Positions 1-8,708 of a stretch of 64,000 nucleotides of DNA are shown piece by piece. Origin of the DNA: Pseudoramibacter faecis (GTDB lineage: Bacteria; Bacillota; Clostridia; Eubacteriales; Eubacteriaceae); the NCBI RefSeq assembly GCF_036289405.1, contig NZ_JAYFFI010000008.1, positions 1-64,000 on the forward strand, read 5' to 3'. A program made the translations under genes and the position numbers. Position 1 is the first letter of the stretch. Every line of letters begins with the position of its first letter. Under the pieces are notes generated by a model. The model had not been told where the DNA came from and did no database searches. It saw nothing but the letters and a program-made list of their open reading frames with translations.

Positions 1-129
1 TACCCATCGTTTGATTCCTTCTCCAAAGCAGTAAGGAACTATATAAACTACTACAATAACGAACGGATCCAGAGCAAAACAAAATGGATGCCTCCTGTAA
101 AATACAGGAGAACATCCATTTATTGCTAA
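1..129 (+). CDS. IS3-family transposase OrfB, C-terminal end (partial)
   Basis: The first 42 codons of the window read in frame 1 and stop at 127-129. The peptide has the tail typical of IS150/IS3-type OrfB (rve integrase core) transposases, including NYINYYNNERIQSK followed by a PPVKYR motif. OrfB carries the DDE catalytic domain that cuts and joins the element ends, but only the segment after the last catalytic Glu is visible here. The gene is cut by the window edge, so it cannot be told whether the element is intact. Confidence 0.85.
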   Translation, partial: YPSFDSFSKAVRNYINYYNNERIQSKTKWMPPVKYRRTSIYC

Positions 130-171
130 CCTAGGTTCCAATGATGTGTCCAGGATTTTGGGTACATATCA
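1..171 (+). mobile_element. Right end of an IS3-family insertion sequence
   Basis: The transposase stop codon is followed about 17 bases later by a segment at 147-171 that starts TGTCC and ends GTACATATCA. This has the position, length and terminal CA expected of the right terminal inverted repeat of an IS3-family element. The other copy of the repeat and the target duplication lie outside the window, so the exact boundary at 171 is inferred. Confidence 0.7.
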
Positions 172-255
172 TTTTGGCAGGTGAGGTTTTTTATTGGTTT
201 TGACGATCTAAAATCTTAATAGTTTATAATTTGAATGATAAAATATATAAATTAA

Positions 256-284
256 TTGACAAAATATTGAAAGAAATCTATGAT
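256..284 (+). promoter_or_regulatory. Sigma-70 type promoter for the RHH-clpB operon
   Basis: A perfect -35 box TTGACA (256-261) is followed after 17 bases by TATGAT (279-284), just upstream of the ribbon-helix-helix gene. The surrounding DNA is very A+T rich. No CIRCE (HrcA) inverted repeat or CtsR heptad repeat was seen next to it. Confidence 0.75.
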
Positions 285-307
285 AATAAATAAAACGAGG
301 CGAGGAC

Positions 308-955
308 ATGAAAAAAAGTGTTTATAGCCTGATGTTGTTTGATGAGATTGTAGAGCGGATTGATGATATGGTCTATATGCATCACACCAATCGTTCTCAG
401 CTCATCAACGACATTTTGGCAGACTATGTCGGCATGGAGACACCGGAGCAAAAAATTCAATCGGTGCTTGAAGCGCTCAATGCCAATATGAACGGTGTGC
501 TGGCGGTCAGTCAAATCAATCAAAACAGCAGCATTTATTTTGGCAAGAGTCTTAAATATAAATACCGGCCGAAGGTGCGCTACATTTATGAATTTAAAAA
601 CGACGGCCAAGTGCGGTACGCGGTGCTGAAAGTGAGTTCACGGACACGGAATCGGGAGCTCAACGAACGATTTGATGATTTTTTTGATCAGATCTGCACG
701 GTGGAGCGCCGACATCATCAAATTGACCGGGATGGCGATGACGATCAGACCCAGCACAAATTTGTGCGGGCCTTTAGGCACGCCGGAGCGGTGAGCCGGG
801 ATGAGAACACGCTGACAGATTTTCTAACCCGTTATCTGCGCATGATCAATACGGCGATGGACACTTATTTTGAAACGGACGGTCAGGGAAACATCGGAGC
901 GCAGATTGATGCCATCTATTCTCATTTTCTCGGCGAAACAATTAATGAAGATTAA
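308..955 (+). CDS. Ribbon-helix-helix (CopG/Arc-like) protein upstream of clpB
   Basis: This 215-residue protein begins with a segment (about 1-45) that looks like a ribbon-helix-helix DNA-binding fold: a short beta strand (KKSVYSLMLF) and two helices with the RSQLINDIL pattern. The remainder, about 50-215, is a charged region that matches no family I can name. The gene starts with ATG after an A+G-rich ribosome site and ends 11 bases before clpB, so the two are almost certainly cotranscribed from the promoter at 256-284. It may regulate its own operon; this is inference from the N-terminal fold and position. Confidence 0.6.
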   Translation: MKKSVYSLMLFDEIVERIDDMVYMHHTNRSQLINDILADYVGMETPEQKIQSVLEALNANMNGVLAVSQINQNSSIYFGKSLKYKYRPKVRYIYEFKNDGQVRYAVLKVSSRTRNRELNERFDDFFDQICTVERRHHQIDRDGDDDQTQHKFVRAFRHAGAVSRDENTLTDFLTRYLRMINTAMDTYFETDGQGNIGAQIDAIYSHFLGETINED

Positions 956-966
956 AGAGGTAACCC

Positions 967-3567
967 ATGGATATGAATCAATTAACACAAAAATCCATTG
1001 AAGCGCTGAAAAGCGCCGAAACAATTGCAAATAACCACAGCCATGTCGAAATTGAACCGGACCACCTGCTGTTGGCTCTGCTCGATCAGGAGGGTGGCGT
1101 GGTGGCTCGGGTGTTTGACAAATTGGGCAAGCCCGTGAGCACTATAATCCGCGAACTGGAAGCGGAAGTTGCTAGAAAGCCCCAGGTTTCCGGCCCGGGG
1201 CGTGAACCTGGTCAGGTTTATGTGAGTCAGGGGACCAATCAGGTTTTAAACGAGGCCGAAAAGCAGGCCGGCAAGATGCAGGATCAATACATTTCGGTGG
1301 AGCATTTGCTGCTTGGGATGTTTGCCCTGCCAAGCGATAGTGATGTGCGGCAACTGTTTGCCCGTTACGGGGTGGATAAGCAACAGATCGAAGCCATTGT
1401 TCAGGAAGTGCGGGGCAGTCAACACGTGACCAGCGATCATCCGGAATCGACCTATGAAGCGCTGGCCCAGTACGGGCATGACCTGGTGCAGGACTGCATT
1501 GACAATAAACTTGACCCGGTGATCGGCCGCGACAGCGAGATCCGTCACACCATCCGCATTCTGTCCCGGAAGACCAAAAATAACCCGGTGCTTATCGGGG
1601 AACCGGGAGTCGGCAAGACGGCCATCGTGGAAGGACTGGCTGCCCGCATTGTCGCCGGCGATGTGCCCGAGGGGCTCAAGAACAAACGCATCATTTCGCT
1701 GGATATGGGGGCGTTGGTAGCCGGGGCAAAATACCGCGGTGAATTTGAAGAGCGTTTCAAGGCGGTGCTCAAAGAAGTGAAGGACGCCAATGGCGAGATT
1801 CTGCTCTTTATCGACGAGTTGCACACGGTGGTGGGCGCGGGAAAGGGCGACGGTAATATGGACGCCGGCAATATGCTCAAGCCCATGCTGGCCCGGGGAG
1901 AACTCCACTGCATCGGGGCGACGACCCTTGACGAATACCGAAAATATATCGAAAAGGATCCGGCATTGGAACGGCGCTTCCAGCCTGTCATGGTGGACGA
2001 GCCCACGGTGGAGGATACCATTGCCATTCTGCGCGGGCTCAAAGAGCGGTATGAAATTTTCCACGGCGTCAAAATCATGGACAACGCCATCGTCGCGGCG
2101 GCAACGCTGTCCAATCGTTATATTTCCGATCGGTTTCTGCCGGACAAGGCCATCGACTTGATCGACGAAGCCTGCGCAATGATCCGTACGGAAATCGATT
2201 CGATGCCGGAAGAAATGGACGAAATCAATCGGAAGATCATCCAGCTGGAAATCGAGGAATCGGCGCTTAAAAAGGAAGAAGATCATCTGAGCCAGGAACG
2301 GCTTGCGGCGTTGCGAAAGGAACTGGCCGACGAACGCGAAAAATTTAACGCGATGAAGATCCAGTGGGACAATGAAAAACAATCGGTGGACAGCGTTCAG
2401 AAAATCAAAGAACAAATTGATCAGGTCAATCACGAAATCGATATGGCCCAGCGCGACAATGATCTGGAAAAGGCCGCTGAGCTGAAATACGGCAGACTGC
2501 CGGCGCTTCAGAATCAGATGAAAACCATGGAAGACGCGGCGGATGCCAAGGGCTACGATGATAATTTGATCCGCGAACGGGTCGGCGAGGAAGAAATCGG
2601 CGAAATCATTTCGAATTGGACGGGCATTCCGCTATCCAAACTCATGAGCGGCGAACGGGAGAAACTCCTCCATCTGGAAGAAACCCTTAAAGAGCGGGTG
2701 ATCGGTCAGGATGAACCGATTCAAAAGGTGACCGATGCGATTCTGCGTTCCCGCGCCGGCATTAAAAATCCCAACAGTCCCATCGGCTCCTTCCTCTTTC
2801 TCGGGCCTACCGGGGTCGGGAAGACGGAACTGGCCAAAGCGGTGGCGGCCAATCTTTTCGATTCGGAAGATAACATGGTGCGCATCGATATGTCCGAATA
2901 TATGGAAAAATTCTCGGTCAGCCGGCTCATCGGAGCACCTCCGGGATACGTGGGCTATGAAGAAGGCGGTCAACTGACCGAAGCGGTTCGGCGCAAGCCT
3001 TATTCGGTGATTTTGCTTGACGAAGTCGAAAAAGCCCACAGAGACGTATTCAATATTCTGTTGCAGATCCTCGACGACGGTCGGGTGACGGATTCTCAGG
3101 GCCGGGTGGTCGATTTTAAAAATACGATCATCATCATGACGAGCAACCTCGGCAGCGAATACATTCTCGACGGGATTGATGCCGACGGCAACATTAAGCC
3201 CGTGACCGAAGACACGGTGATGAAGCTGCTCAATCAGACCTTCCGGCCGGAATTTCTTAACCGGATCGATGAAATTGTGCTTTACAAACCGTTGTCGAAG
3301 ACGACGATCAGCAAGATCGTGGATCTGATGCTGGCGCAGGTTCAAAACCGTCTCGACGAACAGGAATTGCGTTTCGAGCTGACACCGGCGGCCAAAGACG
3401 CGGTGATCGACCAGGGATATGACGCTTCCTTCGGAGCGCGGCCGCTGCGTCGATTTATCCAAAAGCATATCGAGACGCTGTTGGCGAAGAAAATTCTCGG
3501 CGGTGAACTCAGCCGAGGCGATGTGATGACGGTTGATTGGCAGAACGGACAATTCATGGTCAGATGA
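967..3567 (+). CDS. clpB: Chaperone protein ClpB (Hsp100 disaggregase)
   Basis: ClpB is a hexameric cytosolic AAA+ machine that pulls proteins out of aggregates together with DnaK. At 866 residues it is full length. It has an N-terminal Clp-N repeat domain (about 1-145), a first AAA module with Walker A GEPGVGKT at 211-218, a long charged coiled-coil middle domain (about 410-525) that separates ClpB from ClpA/ClpC, and a second AAA module with GPTGVGKT at 613-620, followed by the D2 small domain with SFGARPLRR. Start ATG 967 follows an AAAGAGG site; a second ATG lies two codons later. A rho-independent terminator follows. It shares its operon with the RHH protein rather than with a known heat-shock repressor gene. 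Confidence 0.97.
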   Translation: MDMNQLTQKSIEALKSAETIANNHSHVEIEPDHLLLALLDQEGGVVARVFDKLGKPVSTIIRELEAEVARKPQVSGPGREPGQVYVSQGTNQVLNEAEKQAGKMQDQYISVEHLLLGMFALPSDSDVRQLFARYGVDKQQIEAIVQEVRGSQHVTSDHPESTYEALAQYGHDLVQDCIDNKLDPVIGRDSEIRHTIRILSRKTKNNPVLIGEPGVGKTAIVEGLAARIVAGDVPEGLKNKRIISLDMGALVAGAKYRGEFEERFKAVLKEVKDANGEILLFIDELHTVVGAGKGDGNMDAGNMLKPMLARGELHCIGATTLDEYRKYIEKDPALERRFQPVMVDEPTVEDTIAILRGLKERYEIFHGVKIMDNAIVAAATLSNRYISDRFLPDKAIDLIDEACAMIRTEIDSMPEEMDEINRKIIQLEIEESALKKEEDHLSQERLAALRKELADEREKFNAMKIQWDNEKQSVDSVQKIKEQIDQVNHEIDMAQRDNDLEKAAELKYGRLPALQNQMKTMEDAADAKGYDDNLIRERVGEEEIGEIISNWTGIPLSKLMSGEREKLLHLEETLKERVIGQDEPIQKVTDAILRSRAGIKNPNSPIGSFLFLGPTGVGKTELAKAVAANLFDSEDNMVRIDMSEYMEKFSVSRLIGAPPGYVGYEEGGQLTEAVRRKPYSVILLDEVEKAHRDVFNILLQILDDGRVTDSQGRVVDFKNTIIIMTSNLGSEYILDGIDADGNIKPVTEDTVMKLLNQTFRPEFLNRIDEIVLYKPLSKTTISKIVDLMLAQVQNRLDEQELRFELTPAAKDAVIDQGYDASFGARPLRRFIQKHIETLLAKKILGGELSRGDVMTVDWQNGQFMVR

Positions 3568-3615
3568 TTTTAAAATAGACAAACTAATTATTTTAACCCA
3601 TTTTATTTAATACTG

Positions 3616-3638
3616 GGCGGCGGAAGCCGCCTTTTATT
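3616..3638 (+). terminator. Rho-independent terminator after clpB
   Basis: Stem GGCGGC (3616-3621), loop GGAA, stem GCCGCC (3626-3631), then TTTTATT. It lies 48 bases after the clpB stop. Confidence 0.85.
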
Positions 3639-3734
3639 GTGTCTGCTATTTTCGCGTCTTTACTTTGATTTTCCTTTAGGGTAGAATGGACGAGTATTTA
3701 TGCGATAAAACACACAAAGGAGGTAGATCATCAC

Positions 3735-5228
3735 ATGGGACAGATTAATCCCGTCGAGTTGGGGATCTTTATTGTATATTTGGCAGTGCTGATTTTTATC
3801 GGACTGAAGTTTTACGATGCATCGTCCGATTCGTCAGAAGGATTTTTATTAGGGGGGCGTGCGCTGGGCAGCTGGGTCACGGCTTTTTCTGCCCAGGCTT
3901 CCGATATGAGCGGATGGCTTTTGATGGGACTTCCCGGTGCAATTTATCTCGGGGGAATGCCTCAGCTTTGGATTGGCATCGGTCTTTTTGCCGGCACCTG
4001 CATCAACTGGAAATACGTTTCCGAACGGCTGCGGGTTTATACTGAAGAAACGGAGGCTCTGACACTATCGACTTTTTTTGACAGACGCTACAAAGATCCG
4101 ACCGGTGCGCTGCGGACCATTTCTGCTATGGTTATTCTGTTTTTCTTCACGATTTACTGCGCTTCGGGCATGGTTTCTTCGGGAAAGCTCTTCTCGACGA
4201 TGTTTGGCCTGGACTATAATATCGCGGTGGTGATCGGCGCGGTGGTGATCGTCTCCTACACTTTTCTCGGCGGATTTTTGGCTGTGAGCTGGACGGATTT
4301 GATCCAAGGCATTTTGATGGTCATCGCCATTGCGGTGGTGCCGGTGCTGGCCGTGATTCACATGGGCGGTTTCGGCACGACCCAGGCGGCGATGACCAGC
4401 CAGCATATTTCGTTCAATCTCTTTGGCGGCGGCGTCACGGCTGCGACCATTGTTTCCGCCGTTGTCTGGGGATTGGGGTATTTCGGCCAACCGCATATTC
4501 TCGTGCGCTTCATGGGCATCAGCTCGGTCAAAGAAATTCCAAAGGCCAGACGGATTGCCATTATCTGGTGCTTGATTTCGCTGGCCGGCGCCTTGCTGGT
4601 GGGACTGCTTTCCATTCCGCTTTTTCACGGACTTTCTGGTGGGAAAGAAGAAACCGTCTTTATTTTAATGATTCGCAAATTTTTTCCGGCGTGGATCGGC
4701 GGTGTCTTTTTGGCGGCGATTATGGCGGCGATCATGTCCACCATCGATTCACAGCTTTTGGTTTGCTCTTCGGCTTTGTCGGAAGACCTGGCCCGTATTT
4801 TCTTAAAGAAGGAGCTGACTGATAAACAAAGCGTGAGCCTGGGGCGTTGGTCTGTTATTGCCGTCTCTCTGGTGGCACTGATTATCGCTTTTGGCAACAA
4901 CGCGACCGTCATGGGGCTCGTCTCCTATGCATGGGGCGGCTTTGGGGCGGCTTTTGGTCCGCTTGTTCTGTTCGGCCTCTACTCGCGCAGGACCACCTGG
5001 CAGGCGGCGCTGTCCGGCATGCTCGTTGGAACAGCGATGGTTATCGTCTGGAAAGTAACCGGCCTCTCGTCCCATCTGTTCGGTACAGGGATTTACGAAA
5101 TTCTGCCGGGATTTGCGCTGAACGTCCTGACCATTCTGATGATTAATCACTTTACCAAACCGGAAGCCCATGTGGTGGAAGAATATGATGAAATGATTGA
5201 GCGGTACCATCGTGCCAAGGCGGCGTGA
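3735..5228 (+). CDS. putP: Sodium/proline symporter (SSS family)
   Basis: This 497-residue polytopic membrane protein belongs to the sodium:solute symporter family, closest in pattern to PutP, which couples Na+ entry to L-proline uptake. Features include the N-terminal helix IFIVYLAVLIFIGLKFY, the family block near residues 35-75 (GGRALGSWVTAFSAQASDMSGW), SYTFLGGFLAVSWTDLIQG, and the later AAIMAAIMSTIDSQLLV segment where Na+-binding Ser/Thr residues sit. About 12-13 membrane segments are apparent. ATG follows a strong AAAGGAGG site. It is monocistronic, between the clpB terminator and a separate promoter. Substrate is inferred from family resemblance. Confidence 0.9.
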   Translation: MGQINPVELGIFIVYLAVLIFIGLKFYDASSDSSEGFLLGGRALGSWVTAFSAQASDMSGWLLMGLPGAIYLGGMPQLWIGIGLFAGTCINWKYVSERLRVYTEETEALTLSTFFDRRYKDPTGALRTISAMVILFFFTIYCASGMVSSGKLFSTMFGLDYNIAVVIGAVVIVSYTFLGGFLAVSWTDLIQGILMVIAIAVVPVLAVIHMGGFGTTQAAMTSQHISFNLFGGGVTAATIVSAVVWGLGYFGQPHILVRFMGISSVKEIPKARRIAIIWCLISLAGALLVGLLSIPLFHGLSGGKEETVFILMIRKFFPAWIGGVFLAAIMAAIMSTIDSQLLVCSSALSEDLARIFLKKELTDKQSVSLGRWSVIAVSLVALIIAFGNNATVMGLVSYAWGGFGAAFGPLVLFGLYSRRTTWQAALSGMLVGTAMVIVWKVTGLSSHLFGTGIYEILPGFALNVLTILMINHFTKPEAHVVEEYDEMIERYHRAKAA

Positions 5229-5251
5229 GGTCACTAAATAACAAAATTTCT

Positions 5252-5279
5252 TTGATGAAACAGGATGGTGTGGTAAAAT
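5252..5279 (+). promoter_or_regulatory. Probable promoter for the zinc-ribbon gene
   Basis: TTGATG (5252-5257), 16-base spacer, TAAAAT (5274-5279), about 40 bases before the GTG start at 5317. Confidence 0.5.
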
Positions 5280-5316
5280 AAAATCATATTAAAGAGAAGT
5301 CAAAGGAGGGGAAGCT

Positions 5317-5523
5317 GTGAGTCACGATGCACCAGATCCGATTCTGAAGTTTAAAAAAGTTCAGGACGGTCCGGACGAATTTGTCGATATGAAGGTTTTG
5401 GACTTCCAGTTTAAAAAAGGCGGCGAAGGCGTGTGCCCGAATTGCGGCGGAAAAACCACGGCGATTGGCCATGACTGGACCTGTGCGTCCTGCGGATTAA
5501 AACTCAACGGGCCGATTTTTTAA
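5317..5523 (+). CDS. Small zinc-ribbon protein
   Basis: A 68-residue protein with GTG start at 5317 behind a strong AAAGGAGGGG site. The C-terminal half has two CxxC pairs (CPNCGG and CASCGL) about 16 residues apart, which should hold one Zn2+ as a zinc ribbon. The N-terminal half is charged and has no recognisable domain. It has its own promoter and terminator. Function unknown; such solitary ribbons can bind nucleic acid or act as adaptors. Confidence 0.7.
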   Translation: MSHDAPDPILKFKKVQDGPDEFVDMKVLDFQFKKGGEGVCPNCGGKTTAIGHDWTCASCGLKLNGPIF

Positions 5524-5537
5524 TCGGCGATCCGTGC

Positions 5538-5575
5538 AGACTGTTTCTGTCGGTCGACAGGGGCAGTCTTTTTTT
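5538..5575 (+). terminator. Rho-independent terminator after the zinc-ribbon gene
   Basis: AGACTG (5538-5543) pairs with CAGTCT (5564-5569), with an inner CTGT/ACAG pairing, followed by a run of seven T. Confidence 0.8.
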
Positions 5576-5618
5576 AAATGTCGTGTTGTATAGCATGGAC
5601 CTCAGCAGGAACTAAAAA

Positions 5619-6755
5619 ATGGAGCAAAAAAATAACCAATCGAAAAAGGGAATGCGCATTGTCATTGGGGGGATGCTCATTGTGCTCATCGCGGGCTGTT
5701 TTTTTGGCGGGCGGCAATGGTTTTTGCCCGCCCGCATCCGCCCGCGGTCGGAAGCCAAGCGTCATGCGTTGTCCCAGAGTATTTACACGGCCGATTCACA
5801 AAGCGGCTACGCGCGCTTAACGGATTCGGAGCAAATCGCCTATTCGCAATTTTTAAAAGCGGCCGAAACGCATCTGCCGTCGGTTGAACTCTCGGGGGTT
5901 CAGTTGAATATTGGGGGCGTTAAACGCGTTTGGCAGGCATTTTATCAGGATAATCCGCAGATCTTTTGGGTCTCCGGATATCGCTATACCTATGGCGGCG
6001 CTAATCAAATTGTTTCAGGGGTTCAATTGGTTTATGCCTATACGCGGCAGGAAGCGCAGGCCAAGCAGCAGCAAATTGATGCGGGGGCCAAACGCATTTT
6101 GGCGCAGATCCCCAAAGGTGCTGACGATTATCATACCGTGCTGGCTGTGCACGACGCTATTGTGAAGGACACCCGCTATGGCAGCGGCTCCAAGGACCAT
6201 CAAAATATCGCTTCGGTGCTAGTGGATCACGAGTCGGTTTGTGCCGGTTATTCGCGCGCGATGCAATACCTGCTGAAAAAGGCAGGGATTTACTGCACGG
6301 TGGTTGACGGCCGGGCGGCCGGCCGGGGCGCGCACGAGTGGAACTTGGTGAAGATGGACGGGAATTATTATTTTGTCGACGTGACCTGGGACGATCCGAC
6401 CTTTGACAGCGAAGCGCCGTTAGGTTATGTGGATCATGCCTTCTTCGGCATTACAACCCGGGCGCTGCTCAAAAACCACACGATAGATGCGCCTCTGGGA
6501 GAAATTGCGACGTGCGAAGCCACCCGCGATAATTATTATGTCCGGGAACAGCACGATTATCATGCGGGGGAGTTGGGTAAATTTCTGCGGGCCGTTTTAA
6601 TGGCCCATTATCGCGGGGAGAAAATTTTTTCGGCACGCTTTGCCTCGGCCGATGACATGCAAAAGGCCATCGATCGCCTGAGGTGGCTTCGTCTTTCGGG
6701 ACTGCGCTATGTGAAGCGCGAAGAGATGCATGTGCTGACGTTATTGATGCCGTAA
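5619..6755 (+). CDS. Transglutaminase-like lipoprotein
   Basis: A 378-residue exported protein. A basic N-terminus and hydrophobic stretch end in LIAGC, a lipobox with Cys27 as likely lipidation site, so it should sit on the outer face of the membrane. The core (about 150-275) is a transglutaminase/protease-like fold: Cys208 in SVCAGYSRAMQYLL, His239 in GAHEWN and Asp254 in YYFVDVTWDDP form the expected Cys-His-Asp triad. The family includes proteases and peptide cross-linkers acting at the cell envelope; the substrate here is unknown. The C-terminal 100 residues are a separate region. ATG has only a weak ribosome site (AGCAGGA), so expression may be modest. Confidence 0.8.
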   Translation: MEQKNNQSKKGMRIVIGGMLIVLIAGCFFGGRQWFLPARIRPRSEAKRHALSQSIYTADSQSGYARLTDSEQIAYSQFLKAAETHLPSVELSGVQLNIGGVKRVWQAFYQDNPQIFWVSGYRYTYGGANQIVSGVQLVYAYTRQEAQAKQQQIDAGAKRILAQIPKGADDYHTVLAVHDAIVKDTRYGSGSKDHQNIASVLVDHESVCAGYSRAMQYLLKKAGIYCTVVDGRAAGRGAHEWNLVKMDGNYYFVDVTWDDPTFDSEAPLGYVDHAFFGITTRALLKNHTIDAPLGEIATCEATRDNYYVREQHDYHAGELGKFLRAVLMAHYRGEKIFSARFASADDMQKAIDRLRWLRLSGLRYVKREEMHVLTLLMP

Positions 6756-6819
6756 GGCGGGGACAGGCTTTTGAAATTTCAGAAGTTCTGCAAATGTTTA
6801 GAATCTTTGGCTTTAACTG

Positions 6820-6828
6820 TGCTATACT
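6820..6828 (+). promoter_or_regulatory. Extended -10 promoter of the ATPase gene
   Basis: TGC followed by TATACT (6823-6828), 28 bases before the start codon. No good -35 at 16-18 bases; the extended -10 TG probably compensates. Confidence 0.6.
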
Positions 6829-6855
6829 AAAATAAAAAGTGCGGAGGAAAGCGCA

Positions 6856-8277
6856 ATGCAATTGATCGGTCGAAAAAAAGAGCTTAAAACGTTAAATCAG
6901 GCATGGAAGAAAGAGGATGCCTTTATTTTGATCAGCGGGCGTCATGCGGTGGGAAAGACAGCTTTTATTAAAACCTTTGCGGAGCATAAAAATCATTTGT
7001 ATTTTGCGGCGAGAAGTGTGTCTGATCAGATGAATCGCCTGGCTTTTGAGCAGGCGTTTAAACAACATTTGAACGGGGATGCCAAATCCGGCGACAACAA
7101 GATTACCTGGGAAGAATTGTTTCGTTTGTATGCCGAAAAGACGGAAACCGGCGGGAAAATGCTGATTGTCGATAATTTTGAATATCTGTTGGATGCTAGC
7201 GGTGATTTTGCCAAAACGATTCGTAAGGCCTGGCAGCAATTTTTCAAACCCAACGGCGTGACGTTGATCCTCGTTATCGGCAATGCTTCCGGACAGCAAA
7301 ATATGATGGCGGATAAAAGCTTTGCATCTGAAGTGACTTGTCAGATTCCCCTTGCGCCGGTGACTTTTGTGGAAATGATGCGCGAATACCCCCATCATGA
7401 TTTCAGCCAGCTCATGCTGATGTACGCAGTGACCGGCGGCGTTCCGGCTTATTGGTATATCTTTGATCGCTGCATCAACGACAAACAGGTGCGGGATACC
7501 ATCGAGGCGAATATTTTAAACGGAAAAGGGATCTTTTTTGACGAAGTGAGCCGGCTGCTTGAACGAGAAGTGTGGGAACCATCGGTTTATCACAGCCTGC
7601 TGTCTGCACTGGCTGCAGATCGTTTCACACAAGAAGAACTTGCAGCTTTCACCGGCTTTAAGATCGGAAAAGTACGAGACGCGCTGACCAATCTGGAAAC
7701 GCTGGGTTATGTGACCCAGACAGTCTCTATCGGGAAGAAAAAACTTTTTGGCAAACAACGTGTGGCATATCATATCGCCGATCCGATGTTCGATTTTTGG
7801 TATACCTTTGTCTTCCCATATTACGAAGATATTAAAGACAACCGATCCAAGGGTGCCAAGCAGGTCCTTAAGAAAAACTTTGCTCAATATATTCAAAAAT
7901 GGTTCTGCCAAGTGGCTGGGGAAATCTTTTTGGTCGCCGCCGCTCAAGACAGTCTTCCTATGCGAACGGATGTGGTTGGGGAATACTTTGATGATGACAA
8001 TAATAAGATCCCAATTGTCGCGGTCGATGATGAGCAGAAGAAAATATTCTTTGGGGATTGCGTCTTCACCAGCGAAGCTTATACCAAAAAGAAATTTGAT
8101 TATTTTGTCGAAAAGACCCAGGGGATTAAGCGTTTGAAAAAAACGTATAAAGATTATACATGGATTTTTGGCGTATTCTCTGCCTATCCGTTTGAACAGG
8201 AACTATTGGATTATTCCCTTTCGGAGGATAATGTGCTGCTCTTTAACGGGATTACGATTTATTCGCTCAATCAATAA
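6856..8277 (+). CDS. Archaeal-type AAA ATPase with DUF234 C-terminus
   Basis: This 473-residue protein belongs to the ATP-binding/DUF234 family of STAND-like ATPases common in archaea and anaerobic bacteria. An N-terminal IGRKKEL box precedes Walker A GRHAVGKT (28-35). The Walker B strand is KMLIVDNFEYL with Asp106; in relatives the next residue is Glu (DEF), here Asn107. A winged-helix region (about 255-300) and the family motif DPMFDFWYTFVFPY follow. The C-terminus resembles a degenerate nuclease-like domain. It stands alone between its own promoter and a non-coding stretch. Cellular role is unknown; the family has been linked to mobile or stress functions without proof. Ribosome site GCGGAGG precedes ATG. 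Confidence 0.8.
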   Translation: MQLIGRKKELKTLNQAWKKEDAFILISGRHAVGKTAFIKTFAEHKNHLYFAARSVSDQMNRLAFEQAFKQHLNGDAKSGDNKITWEELFRLYAEKTETGGKMLIVDNFEYLLDASGDFAKTIRKAWQQFFKPNGVTLILVIGNASGQQNMMADKSFASEVTCQIPLAPVTFVEMMREYPHHDFSQLMLMYAVTGGVPAYWYIFDRCINDKQVRDTIEANILNGKGIFFDEVSRLLEREVWEPSVYHSLLSALAADRFTQEELAAFTGFKIGKVRDALTNLETLGYVTQTVSIGKKKLFGKQRVAYHIADPMFDFWYTFVFPYYEDIKDNRSKGAKQVLKKNFAQYIQKWFCQVAGEIFLVAAAQDSLPMRTDVVGEYFDDDNNKIPIVAVDDEQKKIFFGDCVFTSEAYTKKKFDYFVEKTQGIKRLKKTYKDYTWIFGVFSAYPFEQELLDYSLSEDNVLLFNGITIYSLNQ

Positions 8278-8649
8278 AAATTGAAAAGTTATTTTTGGGT
8301 CGACCTCTTTCATCTGAATTTGGATGGGGGAAATTGTCCGCTTAAGTCATTAACGGATTGAGGATCAAATAATGACGTTGTATTTGTTGTGTTTGTTGTA
8401 TTTATAGTATAAAAGAAAAAAGATGGAAAACTTTTTATTCAGAACAAACCGCATCGGGTTGATTCGAATAGAATCCAAAAAATTCAGGAGGATAGCATCG
8501 GACAAATGTGAGAATCGAGGTCTGTAAAATGGCGGGTGACTGCATGTGGGTGACGACAACCTCGCGACGATTGGTTCAAGTGAAAGGCAAGAGCATCCAA
8601 ATACATAGGGGTTTTGTACGGAACGGAAACTTTTGAAGAAAGTACCAAT
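8278..8649. other. Non-coding gap, no gene recognised
   Basis: This 372-base stretch has no convincing reading frame on either strand. It contains a T/G-rich tract near 8380-8405 (TTGTATTTGTTGTGTTTG) and a long-range complementarity CGAGGT near 8517 with ACCTCG near 8562. The minus strand can be read as two short open frames that run through the tRNA-Trp terminator, which argues against coding. It may be the decayed remnant of a gene or of a mobile element, but nothing in it can be named. Confidence 0.4.
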
Positions 8650-8688
8650 AAAAAAGCCTGAGACCTCGCTTTTAGGCGGGCTTCAGGC
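8650..8688 (-). terminator. Rho-independent terminator of tRNA-Trp
   Basis: On the minus strand GCCTGA pairs with TCAGGC around a GC-rich inner stem, followed by a run of six T. It lies just downstream of the tRNA-Trp gene. Confidence 0.8.
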
Positions 8689-8708
8689 ATTCTTCAAAAA
8701 ATAAAAAA

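Noticed and set aside
5578..5820. Open frame overlapping the start of the transglutaminase gene
   Set aside because: Overlaps the signal peptide region of a well supported gene in a different frame, with no domain.
8484..8690. Short minus-strand frames next to tRNA-Trp
   Set aside because: One begins inside the tRNA-Trp terminator and neither shows a ribosome site or known domain.
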